Source: Anaerolineae bacterium (lineage in GTDB: Bacteria > Chloroflexota > Anaerolineae > Aggregatilineales > Phototrophicaceae). From it: a stretch of DNA of 64,000 nucleotides. The stretch lies in assembly GCA_022824365.1 (NCBI GenBank), contig JAJEAA010000018.1:186001-250000 (forward strand), read 5' to 3'. The translations under genes and the position numbers were made by a program. Positions 24,921-33,814 of the stretch are shown piece by piece. The notes below the pieces were generated by a model. It saw only the letters and a list, made by a program, of their open reading frames with translations. It was not told where the DNA came from and did not search any database. Numbering within the stretch: the stretch's first letter is position 1; each line of letters starts with the position of its first letter.

Positions 24921-26801
24921 ATGTGGCAACCTGGCAAGCTGGAGCTTGAACGGCTGGACAAAGCCAAACGATTGCAGGAACGGGGCCTTGAGCTCTATCC
25001 AGCGCGGGCGAGGCGCAGTCATCGCATTGTCGAAGCGGTGCAAGCCTACCTCGCCCTGGAAAGGGAGGAGCGAACGGAAGAAGAATCCATTGAAGTTACG
25101 CTCGCCGGCCGCATCCGTCGCTTGAATACCAAAGGCAAAGTGGCTTTCGCCCATATTGAGGATGAGAGCGGCCGCGTACAACTCTTCCTGCGGGTCAATG
25201 CTTTGGGCGAGGCGACCTATGAACTGGCGCGGCGCAAGCTGATTGATGTCGATGACTTCGTGCAAGCGAGCGGCAGCATGATGCGCACACGCGCCGGCGA
25301 GATCAGCATCGCTGTGCAAGAGTTGCGTTTGATCAGCAAGTCGCTGAGCCCTCTGCCGGTCGTGAAGGAACAACGCCTTGATGACGGCGCGGTCATTGAA
25401 TACGGCGAGTTCACGGATGTCGAGACGCGCTATCGTCAGCGCTATGCGGATCTGGCTGTCAACAAGACCGTGCGCGATGTCTTTGTCAAGCGCGCGCGGA
25501 CGATCACGGCGCTGCGCGACTTTCTCGACGGCGAAGGCATGCTGGAAGTCGAGACGCCAATACTGCAGCCGCTATATGGCGGCGCGGCGGCGCGGCCCTT
25601 TGTCACGCATCACAATCAACTGCATCAGGACCTCTATCTGCGCATCAGCTTTGAACTGTATCTGAAACGTCTGCTGGTCGGCGGATTCGACGCCGTTTAC
25701 GAGATCGGGCGGGACTTCCGCAACGAAGGCGTGAGCTACAAGCACAACACCGAGTTCACCATGCTTGAGTTCTACAAAGCCTATATCGACTACGCCGGCG
25801 TCATGGACATAACCGAGCGGATGTTTGCTTACGCGGCTCAAGAAGTCACAGGATCGACGGAAATCGTCTACCAAGGAGAGCGAATTAATCTGACGCCGCC
25901 CTGGCAACGCCTGAGCATCCGCCAAGCGGTGCAGGACTTGCTTGGATTCGATTATATGGATTACGCCTGCAGCGAGTCGCTATATCGCTATCTGGAATCG
26001 CGCGGGATGGCGGACGGTTTGAATCCGGCTGATACCTGGGGACGTATGATCGTCGAGCACTTGCTGGGCGATTACATCGAGCCGAAGCTGATTCAGCCGA
26101 CAATCATCAAGGATTATCCGCGCGATATGTCGCCCTTTGCCAAGCGACTGCAAAGCGAGACGGAGCCGACCAGCGAAAAAGAACGGCGCTACATCGAAAC
26201 GCATACGGAGCGCTTCGAGTTTTTCATCGCCGGCATGGAGATGGGGAACGCCTTCACCGAGCTAAACGACCCGCGCGATCAGCAAGATCGCTTTGTCGAA
26301 ATGAAGCGCCTATACGCGGACGAGGCTGACGAGACCACGCCGCTGGATGAAGATTATCTGAAAGCCATGCGTTACGGCATGCCCCCAAACGGCGGTTTCG
26401 GCGCCGGCGTCGACCGCCTGGTCATGCTGCTGACCGATCAAGTCAGCATCCGCGATGTCTTGCTCTACCCGCACTTGCGCGCGCCAGCCCTGACCGAGCG
26501 CGATTTGCGCGGACAATTCATGCTTGACGCCGCGGTTAGAGAATGTGAATACCAACTCGATGTGCAACTGGACGGATCGAAGCGGAGGCTAGCGCTTTAC
26601 CTGCCCGCTCACAATGTGGGCGTCGAGTTTCGCCTGGCTAACGCGCTTGAAGGCGCCTCGCGGCAGTTGAACAACCTGCGCAAAACCTTTGATGGTTCAC
26701 TCTATGTGATGACGGAGAAAAACTTCTACCGCGTCGAAGAGTCGCTTGTCGAAGTCGATGTCTCGGACTTCTGGCGAAACATGGACGGCGGCAAGCGTTA
26801 G
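24921..26801 (+). CDS. lysS: Lysyl-tRNA synthetase (class II) with C-terminal extension
   Basis: Class II LysRS charges tRNA-Lys. An N-terminal OB-fold anticodon domain (VTLAGRIRRLNTKGKVAF...) precedes the catalytic domain with motif 1 around FLDGEGMLEVETPILQP, motif 2 FRNEGVSYKHNTEFTMLEFY and motif 3 GFGAGVDRLVMLL (about 489-501). The protein is 626 residues, over 100 longer than usual: after motif 3 and LLYPHLR there is an extra region (about 520-626) starting ALTERDLRGQF and rich in beta-strand-like segments. I do not recognise it. The ATG at 24921 follows GGAG; the frame continues upstream to 24846 but that stretch is leader with a hairpin. Confidence 0.95.
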   Translation: MWQPGKLELERLDKAKRLQERGLELYPARARRSHRIVEAVQAYLALEREERTEEESIEVTLAGRIRRLNTKGKVAFAHIEDESGRVQLFLRVNALGEATYELARRKLIDVDDFVQASGSMMRTRAGEISIAVQELRLISKSLSPLPVVKEQRLDDGAVIEYGEFTDVETRYRQRYADLAVNKTVRDVFVKRARTITALRDFLDGEGMLEVETPILQPLYGGAAARPFVTHHNQLHQDLYLRISFELYLKRLLVGGFDAVYEIGRDFRNEGVSYKHNTEFTMLEFYKAYIDYAGVMDITERMFAYAAQEVTGSTEIVYQGERINLTPPWQRLSIRQAVQDLLGFDYMDYACSESLYRYLESRGMADGLNPADTWGRMIVEHLLGDYIEPKLIQPTIIKDYPRDMSPFAKRLQSETEPTSEKERRYIETHTERFEFFIAGMEMGNAFTELNDPRDQQDRFVEMKRLYADEADETTPLDEDYLKAMRYGMPPNGGFGAGVDRLVMLLTDQVSIRDVLLYPHLRAPALTERDLRGQFMLDAAVRECEYQLDVQLDGSKRRLALYLPAHNVGVEFRLANALEGASRQLNNLRKTFDGSLYVMTEKNFYRVEESLVEVDVSDFWRNMDGGKR

Positions 26802-26878
26802 GCAAGCAGAAACAGAATGGCGGGAGAATCAACTGTGACGGACAAACGCGCGGCAGTCGAAGCCTAAGCTGGAAAACC

Positions 26879-27067
26879 ATGTTCATCGATTTCTTGACGC
26901 CCGAAGTGTTTGACGCAATCATAATAACCAACATCCTTGTCGGCTTGTTGATCGCTTCATGGCGTTTCAAGCGCGACCTCGACCGGCCTCTGCCGGATGA
27001 CGCTCCCGAATGGACGCTCGCTCGTTACGAAGGGTCGATTACCTCCTCCTCTTCCAGTCGCTCTTAG
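26879..27067 (+). CDS. Small single-pass membrane protein (62 residues)
   Basis: Between lysS and serS an ATG at 26879 opens a 62-codon frame. Residues 13-29 (AIIITNILVGLLIASWR) form one transmembrane helix, followed by a charged soluble tail (FKRDLDRPLPDDAPEW) and a Ser-rich end. The ribosome site is weak (CTGGAAAACC). The composition and position look like a true small gene, perhaps co-transcribed with lysS, but I recognise no family and chance is possible. Confidence 0.5.
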   Translation: MFIDFLTPEVFDAIIITNILVGLLIASWRFKRDLDRPLPDDAPEWTLARYEGSITSSSSSRS

Positions 27068-27069
27068 AT

Positions 27070-27119
27070 CCATGCGCCGCTCTAGCGAGGCATGAGCAAC
27101 CATTGCCTGCGGCGCATGG
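27070..27119 (+). promoter_or_regulatory. Long stem-loop before serS
   Basis: A perfect 11-bp inverted repeat CCATGCGCCGC (27070-27080) / GCGGCGCATGG (27109-27119) encloses 28 bases that contain a smaller AGGCA/TGCCT stem. It ends 58 bases before the serS ATG and is not followed by a T run, so it is not a simple terminator. It could be a leader structure, an RNA-processing site or a protein-binding element. Confidence 0.55.
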
Positions 27120-27177
27120 CAAGGGCAAAATACGAGACCATTCAAAGCTAAGCTGAAATCTCAAGGAGAGACGAATT

Positions 27178-28602
27178 ATGCTGGATATCGCGCTGATCCG
27201 CGAGAAGCCGGATTGGGTGAAGGAAGAGATCAAGAAACTAAACGACGAGGCAGCGCTGAATCGCATCGACCGCATCGTCGAACTGGACGCGCAGCGGCGT
27301 GAGACGCGGACCCGCATCGAGACGGCGCAGGCCGCGCGAAACAAACTTAACCGCGCGATGGGCAAACTGCGCGGCAACAAGAATATGTCCGATGCGGAGA
27401 AGGCGACAGTAGCCCGGGCTGCAAGCGCCGCGATTGGCGCCTCGGAGTTTGACCGGGCGAGCAGCCTGATGGATGGCACAGTTGCGGTCGCAACGCAAGA
27501 GGGGCAGGATCTCAAAGCCTCCTTCAACGAACTGATTCGTGAGTTGCGGCTGATGGGCGATGAGATTGCGGAAGGATTCGAGCGCATCAACGGGATCGAG
27601 AGCGAGTTGCGGGAAAATATGCTCTGGATTCCCAACTTGCCTCACAGCAGCGTGCCAACCTTTGACAGCGAAGAGCACAATATCGCGCAAGCGCCTTGTG
27701 GCGAGTTTCGCGAATTTGACTTCGAGCCGAAGCCGCACTGGGAGTTGGGACCGGACCTTGGCATTATCGACTTTGAGCGCGGCGTCAAGCTTTCGGGCAG
27801 CCGCTATTACCTGCTCAAGGGCTGGGGCGCGCGTTTGCAGCGGGCGCTTATCAGCTTCTTCCTCGACCAAGCGCGGGCGAACGACTACACAGAACTCTAC
27901 ACGCCCTACATCGTGCATAGTGAAATGCTTTACGGCTCGGCGCAATTCCCAAAGTTTCAGGACACGGTTTACGGCATAGCGGACGAAGACAAGTTTCTGC
28001 TGCCCACCGCGGAGGCAGCCATCACCAATATGCACCGCGACGAGATATTGGAAGAAACCGATCTGCCGCTGAATTATGTCGCGCATACCCCTTGCTTCCG
28101 CAGCGAAAAAGCCAGCGCTGGGCGCGATGTGCGCGGCATCAAGCGCGTGCATCAGTTTGAAAAGGTGGAGATGTACAAATTCGCCAGGCCTGAAACCAGC
28201 TACGACGAATTGGAGACGATGACCGAGCAGGCGGAAAACATCTGCACCCTGCTGGATATTCCCTATCGCCGCCTGGAGATTGTCACGGGCGACCTGGGTT
28301 TCAGCGCGGCCAAGAAATACGACATCGAGATGTGGTCGCCGGGCTGCGAAGAATGGCTCGAAGTCAGCTCCTGCAGCAATACCGAAGCCTTTCAAGCGCG
28401 GCGGGCGATGCTGCGTTATTATCCGAGCGGCAGCCGGAAGACGCGCTACCTGCACACTCTGAACGGCAGCGGCTTGGCCACGCCACGAGTGATGATCGCT
28501 ATCTTGGAGAACAATCAGCAAGCAGACGGCAGCGTGGTCATCCCTGAAGTTTTGCGGAAATACCTTGGCGGCGCGGACGCGATCAAAGCAGACGGCAGTT
28601 GA
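27178..28602 (+). CDS. serS: Seryl-tRNA synthetase
   Basis: SerRS charges tRNA-Ser and supplies selenocysteine precursors. The 474-residue protein begins MLDIALIREKPDWVKEEI, has the long two-helix coiled-coil arm (about 30-135, Arg/Glu-rich, somewhat longer than usual) and a class II catalytic domain with PHSSVP, YCKLPTA-like LLPTAEAAI, motif 2 FRSEKASAGRDVRGIKRVHQF and motif 3 NGSGLATPRVMIAILE. The ATG follows AAGGAGAGA at ideal distance. It follows lysS and the small membrane ORF on the same strand, with a strong stem-loop in front, and is closed by a gap of 240 bases. Confidence 0.96.
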   Translation: MLDIALIREKPDWVKEEIKKLNDEAALNRIDRIVELDAQRRETRTRIETAQAARNKLNRAMGKLRGNKNMSDAEKATVARAASAAIGASEFDRASSLMDGTVAVATQEGQDLKASFNELIRELRLMGDEIAEGFERINGIESELRENMLWIPNLPHSSVPTFDSEEHNIAQAPCGEFREFDFEPKPHWELGPDLGIIDFERGVKLSGSRYYLLKGWGARLQRALISFFLDQARANDYTELYTPYIVHSEMLYGSAQFPKFQDTVYGIADEDKFLLPTAEAAITNMHRDEILEETDLPLNYVAHTPCFRSEKASAGRDVRGIKRVHQFEKVEMYKFARPETSYDELETMTEQAENICTLLDIPYRRLEIVTGDLGFSAAKKYDIEMWSPGCEEWLEVSSCSNTEAFQARRAMLRYYPSGSRKTRYLHTLNGSGLATPRVMIAILENNQQADGSVVIPEVLRKYLGGADAIKADGS

Positions 28603-28712
28603 ATCGACGTTTGTCGCGCAAGACAACGGAGTCCACAGCATCGTTCTTCTCCGCCCGACTCGCTAATGTTTGGGGGGTGTACCCATGATTCCGCCTCAGC
28701 GCGCCAAGTTTC

Positions 28713-28733
28713 AACCCCCAAAAACTGGGGGTT
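28713..28733 (+). other. Palindromic hairpin between serS and the ABC operon
   Basis: AACCCCCA (28713-28720) / TGGGGGTT (28726-28733) with loop AAAAC forms a perfect 8-bp hairpin. It has no T run on either strand. It lies just upstream of the -35 box at 28746 and could be a repeat element, a weak terminator for serS or an operator. Confidence 0.45.
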
Positions 28734-28745
28734 GTCCGATTCTTC

Positions 28746-28775
28746 TTGACCAGGATTTTCCGCGCGAATTATAAT
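28746..28775 (+). promoter_or_regulatory. Promoter of the ABC exporter operon
   Basis: TTGACC (28746-28751) and a perfect TATAAT (28770-28775) with an 18-base spacer, one of the best promoters in the window. The ATPase start codon is 67 bases downstream. Confidence 0.75.
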
Positions 28776-28842
28776 CAATGCAGGTTGCCCGCGGGTTTTG
28801 GGCGCGCCAGCAGCCGCAAACCTCAGCGAAAGGAAAATCAAA

Positions 28843-29775
28843 ATGGCGTCCGGTTCCATCATTGAAATTAAGGGACTCTCGAAGACCTACGGCTCTGGCT
28901 CCAAGCAAACCGCAGCGCTCAGCAACCTGGATCTCAGCGTCAATCGGGGCGAAATATTCGGTTATCTTGGACCGAATGGCGCCGGCAAGACCACAACGAT
29001 TCGCTTGCTGTTGGATCTGATACGACCGAGTCAAGGCGACGCAAAGATCTTCGGCATGGATGTTCGCGCTGACAGCGTTGAGGTACACCGGCGCATCGGC
29101 TTCTTTCCCGCGGAACTCAGCTTGTGGGAGGGGCGCAGCGGCGACCAGATCATCCAGTATGTCGCCAGCGTGCGCGGCGACGCCAAGGGCATTGTGAAGC
29201 ACGCCGGCGAGTTGGCGGAACGCCTCGATTTGGATACCACCAAGCGCGTGCGCGACCTGTCGTCCGGCAACAAACGCAAGCTGGGACTCGTCATCGCCAT
29301 GATGCACTCGCCCGAGCTTCTCATTCTGGATGAGCCGACAGGCGGGCTTGACCCGCTGGTGCAGCAGACATTCCACACGATGATGGACGAATACCGCGAC
29401 AAGGGCAAGACGGTCTTTCTGTCGTCCCATGTCTTGAGCGAAGTTCAGGCAATATGTGATCGCGTGGGCATCTTGCGCGATGGCGAATTAAAGGCGGTGG
29501 AATCGGTCGAGAAGATCACGAATGTAGAATTCAACTGGGTCGATGTCAACTTCCGCGATGCCGTTCCCGCCGGATTGCAGCAGAAGCTGGAGAACATGCC
29601 AACGATCACGGATGTCAGCGCGAATGGCGCGCGCGTAAGGATGCGCATGATCGGCGATTTTGATCCACTGCTGCGGGCGATCAGCGACGGCTATGTTGAA
29701 TCGCTGCATATTGAAGAACCGACGCTTGAAGAAATCTTCCTGGCTTATTACAGCGGCGACAAGGAGACGAGCTAA
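28843..29775 (+). CDS. ABC-2 type transporter ATP-binding protein
   Basis: A 310-residue ABC ATPase of the drug/polysaccharide exporter type (CcmA-like). Walker A is GPNGAGKT (43-50), the signature LSSGNKRKLGL (139-149, with LSSGN in place of LSGGQ), Walker B LLILDEP (159-165) and the switch His SSHVLSE (H196). About 90 C-terminal residues beyond the core end near EEPTLEEIFLAYY, the usual tail of this family. The start at 28843 has AAAGGA upstream; an earlier TTG at 28798 lacks one. Its stop overlaps the next gene's start by one base (TAATG), so the three genes form one operon and most likely one exporter. Confidence 0.93.
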   Translation: MASGSIIEIKGLSKTYGSGSKQTAALSNLDLSVNRGEIFGYLGPNGAGKTTTIRLLLDLIRPSQGDAKIFGMDVRADSVEVHRRIGFFPAELSLWEGRSGDQIIQYVASVRGDAKGIVKHAGELAERLDLDTTKRVRDLSSGNKRKLGLVIAMMHSPELLILDEPTGGLDPLVQQTFHTMMDEYRDKGKTVFLSSHVLSEVQAICDRVGILRDGELKAVESVEKITNVEFNWVDVNFRDAVPAGLQQKLENMPTITDVSANGARVRMRMIGDFDPLLRAISDGYVESLHIEEPTLEEIFLAYYSGDKETS

Positions 29776-30581
29776 TGAGCGGCATTGTAATCGGCAACAC
29801 CTTGCGCACATCCTGGAAACAGATTCTCTATTGGGGCTTGGGCCTGGGAGCGCTCGGGCTTTACATCGACTTCATCGCGTCCAGTCCGGATATCATCTCG
29901 GGTTACGCCGAGCTGTTCAAGACGATGCCGCCCGCTATGCTCAAGGCTTTCGGCGCCAGCGATGTGGCGCTGTTCACCACATCGGAAGGCTGGATCGTCT
30001 CGATCTTCGTGTCGGAAGCAGCGATATTTTTGTCAGTATTCGCCGTGATGGCCGGCTTGAATATCACAGCCAATGACGAGCAATCCGGCGTGATGGACGT
30101 GATCCTGTCGCTGCCGATTTCGCGCGCGGCCTATATCTTGGAGCGCTGGATCGGCTATGCGCTGATTGGGCTGGCGATCATCCTCTTGACCGCGGCAATC
30201 ACCGTCGGCGGCGTTGTCGGCATGAATATTGAGGCGCCGTCTGACGTAATCTTCGCCAGCATCCTGAATCTGTATCCGAGCATGCTGCTGGTGATGACCG
30301 TGACGAGCCTGCTGGCGACGGTGATGCGCCGGCGCGCGCTGGCCATCGGCTTGTCCGCCGCCTTCGTCATCGTCAGCTACCTGTTCAATGCGATCGGCGC
30401 GGCCGCCGGTGGCGCAGCCGCTGATCTGATGGAGAGCCTGTCCTACTTCAGTTACGTGCATGGCGAAGCATTCGTGCTGGGCACGTATGACCCCATGAAT
30501 ACAGTCCTTGTGTTAGTCGCTGTAGCAATCGGCTTCGGCTTATCCCTGAAAATGTTCGTCAGCCGCGATATCGGCATCTAG
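29775..30581 (+). CDS. ABC-2 type permease subunit
   Basis: A 268-residue membrane protein with six hydrophobic stretches. ANDEQSGVMDVILSLPISRAAY after the second helix is the cytosolic coupling region characteristic of ABC-2 permeases, where the NatB/GldA-type protein contacts its ATPase. It is a paralogue of the next gene (same length and same landmarks). It is translationally coupled to the ATPase by TAATG. Substrate unknown. Confidence 0.87.
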   Translation: MSGIVIGNTLRTSWKQILYWGLGLGALGLYIDFIASSPDIISGYAELFKTMPPAMLKAFGASDVALFTTSEGWIVSIFVSEAAIFLSVFAVMAGLNITANDEQSGVMDVILSLPISRAAYILERWIGYALIGLAIILLTAAITVGGVVGMNIEAPSDVIFASILNLYPSMLLVMTVTSLLATVMRRRALAIGLSAAFVIVSYLFNAIGAAAGGAAADLMESLSYFSYVHGEAFVLGTYDPMNTVLVLVAVAIGFGLSLKMFVSRDIGI

Positions 30582-30591
30582 GAGGCTCGCG

Positions 30592-31398
30592 ATGATTGGT
30601 TCGGTATTCCTCGAGACACTCAAACAGACCTGGAAGCAAATGATCTATTGGGGCATCGGTTTGGCGGCGATGGCGCTCCTGATCGTGCTGATGGTGCCGC
30701 TTTTCGATATGCAATCGGTAGCCACGCTGCTGGAGAGCTTTCCGCCGGTGATCCTGGCCATGGTGGGCATTGGCGAAGACCTGGCGATATTCACCACCAA
30801 CGAAGGCTTTGTCGCCATCGGTTTCTTCGGCAAGTCGGCTTTGATATTCGCCGTCTACCCGGTCGTCATGGGTATGCGAATCAGCGCCAACGAAGAAGAC
30901 AATGGCACGAGCGATGTGCTGTTGAGCTTGCCGATTGCGCGAGCGCAGGTCATGGCGGAGAAATTCCTGGCTTATGCCCTAAGCATGGTTGGCGTGGTCG
31001 TCCTGATCTATTTGGGATTGCATGTCGGCGTCGTATTGGGCGGGGTTGAATTGGATGTGGCGCGCTTGGCGGAAGTCACCTTTTACCTCATTCCGCTGAT
31101 GGTCTTTGTCATGGCGGCAACCATGCTGATCGCCGTACTCGTGCGCCGGCGGACAGTCGCGCTGGGCATTGTGACCGCTTTCGTCATCATCAGCTACATG
31201 CTGCAGACGATTGGCGCGGCGGCGGAAGGGACGGTGGCGGAGTCGATGGGCGCCATTTCCTTCCTGACCTATTACAATGCCGGCGAGATATTATCGCAGG
31301 GCTTCATCTGGCCGCACATCGCCGGATTTGTCGGCTTGTCGGTGGTCATGCTGCTGGCTTCCTTGTATCGCTATGAACAGCGCGACATCGCCGTGTGA
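30592..31398 (+). CDS. ABC-2 type permease subunit (paralogue)
   Basis: The second 268-residue ABC-2 permease of the operon. ANEEDNGTSDVLLSLPIARAQV corresponds to the coupling region of the first permease, and FETLKQTWKQMIYWGIG to its N-terminus, so the two likely form a heterodimer in the membrane. AGGAGG-like AGGAGGC stands before the ATG, ten bases after the first permease's stop. A strong terminator at 31427 closes the operon. Confidence 0.87.
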   Translation: MIGSVFLETLKQTWKQMIYWGIGLAAMALLIVLMVPLFDMQSVATLLESFPPVILAMVGIGEDLAIFTTNEGFVAIGFFGKSALIFAVYPVVMGMRISANEEDNGTSDVLLSLPIARAQVMAEKFLAYALSMVGVVVLIYLGLHVGVVLGGVELDVARLAEVTFYLIPLMVFVMAATMLIAVLVRRRTVALGIVTAFVIISYMLQTIGAAAEGTVAESMGAISFLTYYNAGEILSQGFIWPHIAGFVGLSVVMLLASLYRYEQRDIAV

Positions 31399-31426
31399 AG
31401 CAGTCTTCAGGCTTCAGTTGCATAAT

Positions 31427-31454
31427 ACGTCCGCGCCTTTGCGCGGGCGTTTTT
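31427..31454 (+). terminator. Intrinsic terminator of the ABC exporter operon
   Basis: ACGTCCGCGC (31427-31436) pairs with GCGCGGGCGT (31441-31450) with one T-G wobble and a 4-base loop, then TTTT. It is 28 bases after the last permease stop. Confidence 0.88.
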
Positions 31455-31515
31455 ATTGGATAGAATCGAAGCGAAGTCTTTACCAGGCTGAGCCAACTAA
31501 ATAGGAGAAAACCGC

Positions 31516-32820
31516 ATGGCGCTTCGACAAACTGCGATTGTTTTGCTCGTACTTATATTCGCGATGACAGTTGGGGCGACCTACGCTCAAGATGAGATTG
31601 TCATCGATTTCTATTTCCCATCGGCCACAGCCAATGACGCCGAAGGGATCTTTCAAGGCTATGCCGATATGTTTCAGGAGGAGAATCCCGGCATCAGCGT
31701 GAACCCAGTCTTCACCGGCAGTTATACCGATACGCGCAACACCATCCTGACAGAGCTGCAAGGCGGCGGCGCCGGACCGGATGTGGCGGTGATGCTGTCG
31801 ATTGATCTTTACAGTTTCGCCGAGGAAGGCTACATCGTCCCGGCGCAGGGTTTCATCGACGCGATGGACATGGGCTCGGATTATGTGGGCGACTTCTTCC
31901 CGTCTCTGATGGAAAACGGCGTGGACGAGATGGGCAATGTCTGGTCCATACCCTTCCAGCGCAGCACGCCGATTCTTTACTACAATGCCGACCTGCTCGC
32001 CGAAGCCGGCTACGATTCGCCGCCGACCAACAACGCCGAACTGGTCGAGATCGCGCAGGCTTTGACCACCGATGAGCGCGATGGCTTGCTGGTGCCCGTG
32101 GCTGGCGGCTTCCCCATCTGGATGTATCAGAGCTTCGCTATCGCTTTCGGGCAGAATATCGTGAGCGATGATCCCACCGAGGTGTATTTCAATACGCCGG
32201 AAGCGGTGGCGGCGGTCGAATTCGTAAGATCGCTCGGCACGGATCTGGGCGTGGGTCCTGCTGGCGGCGCGGCCTGGGGCGACACGCCTGTTGCCTTCTT
32301 GGCCGGTCAAGCCGCTATGATTTACCACACCACCGGCAACCTGACGCGAATCCTCAACGACGCGGATTTTGAAGTCGGCGTATGGTATCTGCCGAGCGGA
32401 CCGGCGGGCGAAGACGGCACGGGTTACGGCGCGCCAACTGGCGGCGGCAATCTGTACATCTTTGATGACGGCAGCAAGTCCGATGCCGAACTGGACGCGA
32501 TCTGGCGCTGGGTCATGTTCTTGTCATCGCCGGAGATCCAAGCCGATTGGGGCGCTACGACCGGCTATATCGCCGCGCGCGCAAGCGCCTGGGAAACCGA
32601 GCCCCTTGCATCGTTGGCGGAAGAACACCCGCAATACGGGATTGCTCGCGATCAATTGCAGCACGTCGGCAAAGAATTCTCCAGCTATGCCACAATCACC
32701 ATCCAGGGCATCATCAATGGCACGCTGGAAAGCATTCTCACCGGCGAAGCGGAAGATGCCCAAGCCGCTATGGACGAAGCGCAAGCGCAGATTGACGGCA
32801 TCCTTGCCGAATACAGATAA
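31516..32820 (+). CDS. Sugar-type ABC transporter solute-binding protein
   Basis: A 434-residue family 1 solute-binding protein with a signal peptide (about 1-24, cleavage TYA-QDE). The mature part begins with the family's strand IDFYFPSATANDAEGIFQ and has FTGSYTDTRNTILTELQGG, PDVAVML and IPFQRSTPILYYNADLLAEAGYDSPPTN, typical of glycerol-phosphate/sugar binding proteins of UgpB type. No lipobox Cys is seen, so membrane anchoring may be by the signal or by another means. A TAGAAT -10 box (31461-31466) with TTGCGC 16 bases earlier overlaps the previous terminator. It is followed by two permeases; no ATPase is nearby, so a shared MsmK/UgpC-type ATPase is likely encoded elsewhere. Confidence 0.92.
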   Translation: MALRQTAIVLLVLIFAMTVGATYAQDEIVIDFYFPSATANDAEGIFQGYADMFQEENPGISVNPVFTGSYTDTRNTILTELQGGGAGPDVAVMLSIDLYSFAEEGYIVPAQGFIDAMDMGSDYVGDFFPSLMENGVDEMGNVWSIPFQRSTPILYYNADLLAEAGYDSPPTNNAELVEIAQALTTDERDGLLVPVAGGFPIWMYQSFAIAFGQNIVSDDPTEVYFNTPEAVAAVEFVRSLGTDLGVGPAGGAAWGDTPVAFLAGQAAMIYHTTGNLTRILNDADFEVGVWYLPSGPAGEDGTGYGAPTGGGNLYIFDDGSKSDAELDAIWRWVMFLSSPEIQADWGATTGYIAARASAWETEPLASLAEEHPQYGIARDQLQHVGKEFSSYATITIQGIINGTLESILTGEAEDAQAAMDEAQAQIDGILAEYR

Positions 32821-32827
32821 GGTAATT

Positions 32828-32853
32828 GAGGGGGCGCCTTAACGCGCGCCCTC
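32828..32853 (+). other. Intercistronic hairpin after the binding protein gene
   Basis: GAGGGGGCGC (32828-32837) and GCGCGCCCTC (32844-32853) form a 10-bp stem with one mismatch and a 6-base loop, without T run. Hairpins at this place, between a binding protein and its permeases, commonly stabilise the upstream message or lower downstream expression. Confidence 0.6.
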
Positions 32854-32893
32854 CCTCTACCCAACCCGCACGCGATAGCCTTCGGCAACTCTA

Positions 32894-33814
32894 ATGCCAG
32901 CACGCCTCAGGCAGAAATCCCCCCTCGCCTTCCTGCAACCCTATCTCCTGATCGCGCCGACCTTGATCCTCGTGCTGATGTTCAACGTCGTGCCGGCCTT
33001 CAGAACGGTTAATGACAGCCTGTACAAGCCGGCGCGTGGACTAAACGCGGCCGGCAAGCCGCCTGATTATGTTGGCGTGGAGAATTTCCGCGATCTGTTT
33101 GATGACAGCCATTATATGGGCGGGCGCTTCCTGCGCGCCTTTCGCAACACCATCATCTTCGCCTTGGCAACTGTTTGCATCGGCGTGCCGCTCGGGCTGC
33201 TCCTGGCGCTTTTGCTCAATCGGCGGCAACCGCTGCTCGGGCTTTGGCGCTTCGCCGTGTTCTATCCGTCGCTGCTTCCGTTGATCGGCGCCGCCAGCAT
33301 CTGGTCATTCATCTTTTCCGACAGTATCGGCCTGGCAAATGCGGTTCTCAAGACCTTTGGGCACCCCGGCTTGAATTGGCTTGGCGACCGCAACCTGGTC
33401 CTGCTCTCCATTATCATCGTCAATATTTGGAAGCAAGCCGGCTATTTCATGATCTTCTTCCTGGCTGGCCTGCAGAATATCCCGCGGAACATATACGAAT
33501 CATCGAGTTTGGATGGCGCCGGTCCGCTTGAGCAGTTTGCCTATCTCACTTTGCCCTTGCTGCGCCGGACCGTGCTCTTTGTGGTGGTGATATCCTTCAC
33601 CTTCGCTTTTCAGACGGTCGAGCAACTGCAGGCTCTGGGCGAAGGCGGGCCAGCCGATAGCGCGAATCTGCTGCTGTATCTCATTTTCCAAAACATCTCC
33701 GAGCGTCGAAACTGGGGTTACGTCAACGCCATGACCATCGTCCTCATCGGCGTGGTGCTCATTTTCACGCTGAGCAATTTCTTGCTCTTTGAGCGCGACG
33801 AGACCAATCGATGA
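32894..33814 (+). CDS. Sugar ABC transporter permease (UgpA/MalF-type)
   Basis: A 306-residue inner membrane permease with six helices. The EAA loop that contacts the ATPase reads IYESSSLDGAGPLEQFAYLTLP near residue 200, with DGAG conserved. The N-terminus AFLQPYLLIAPTLILVLMF matches UgpA/LacF types. A weak ribosome site precedes the ATG. Its last codons overlap the start of the second permease by four bases. Confidence 0.92.
   Translation: MPARLRQKSPLAFLQPYLLIAPTLILVLMFNVVPAFRTVNDSLYKPARGLNAAGKPPDYVGVENFRDLFDDSHYMGGRFLRAFRNTIIFALATVCIGVPLGLLLALLLNRRQPLLGLWRFAVFYPSLLPLIGAASIWSFIFSDSIGLANAVLKTFGHPGLNWLGDRNLVLLSIIIVNIWKQAGYFMIFFLAGLQNIPRNIYESSSLDGAGPLEQFAYLTLPLLRRTVLFVVVISFTFAFQTVEQLQALGEGGPADSANLLLYLIFQNISERRNWGYVNAMTIVLIGVVLIFTLSNFLLFERDETNR

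Noticed and set aside
24829-27177. T-box riboswitch before lysS or serS
   Set aside because: Neither leader contains the conserved T-box core sequence or a specifier-loop arrangement; only simple hairpins are seen.
27238-28641. 467-codon open frame on the minus strand
   Set aside because: It is antisense to serS, whose protein is clearly conserved. The frame is open because of the high-GC codon pattern, and its translation has no family features.
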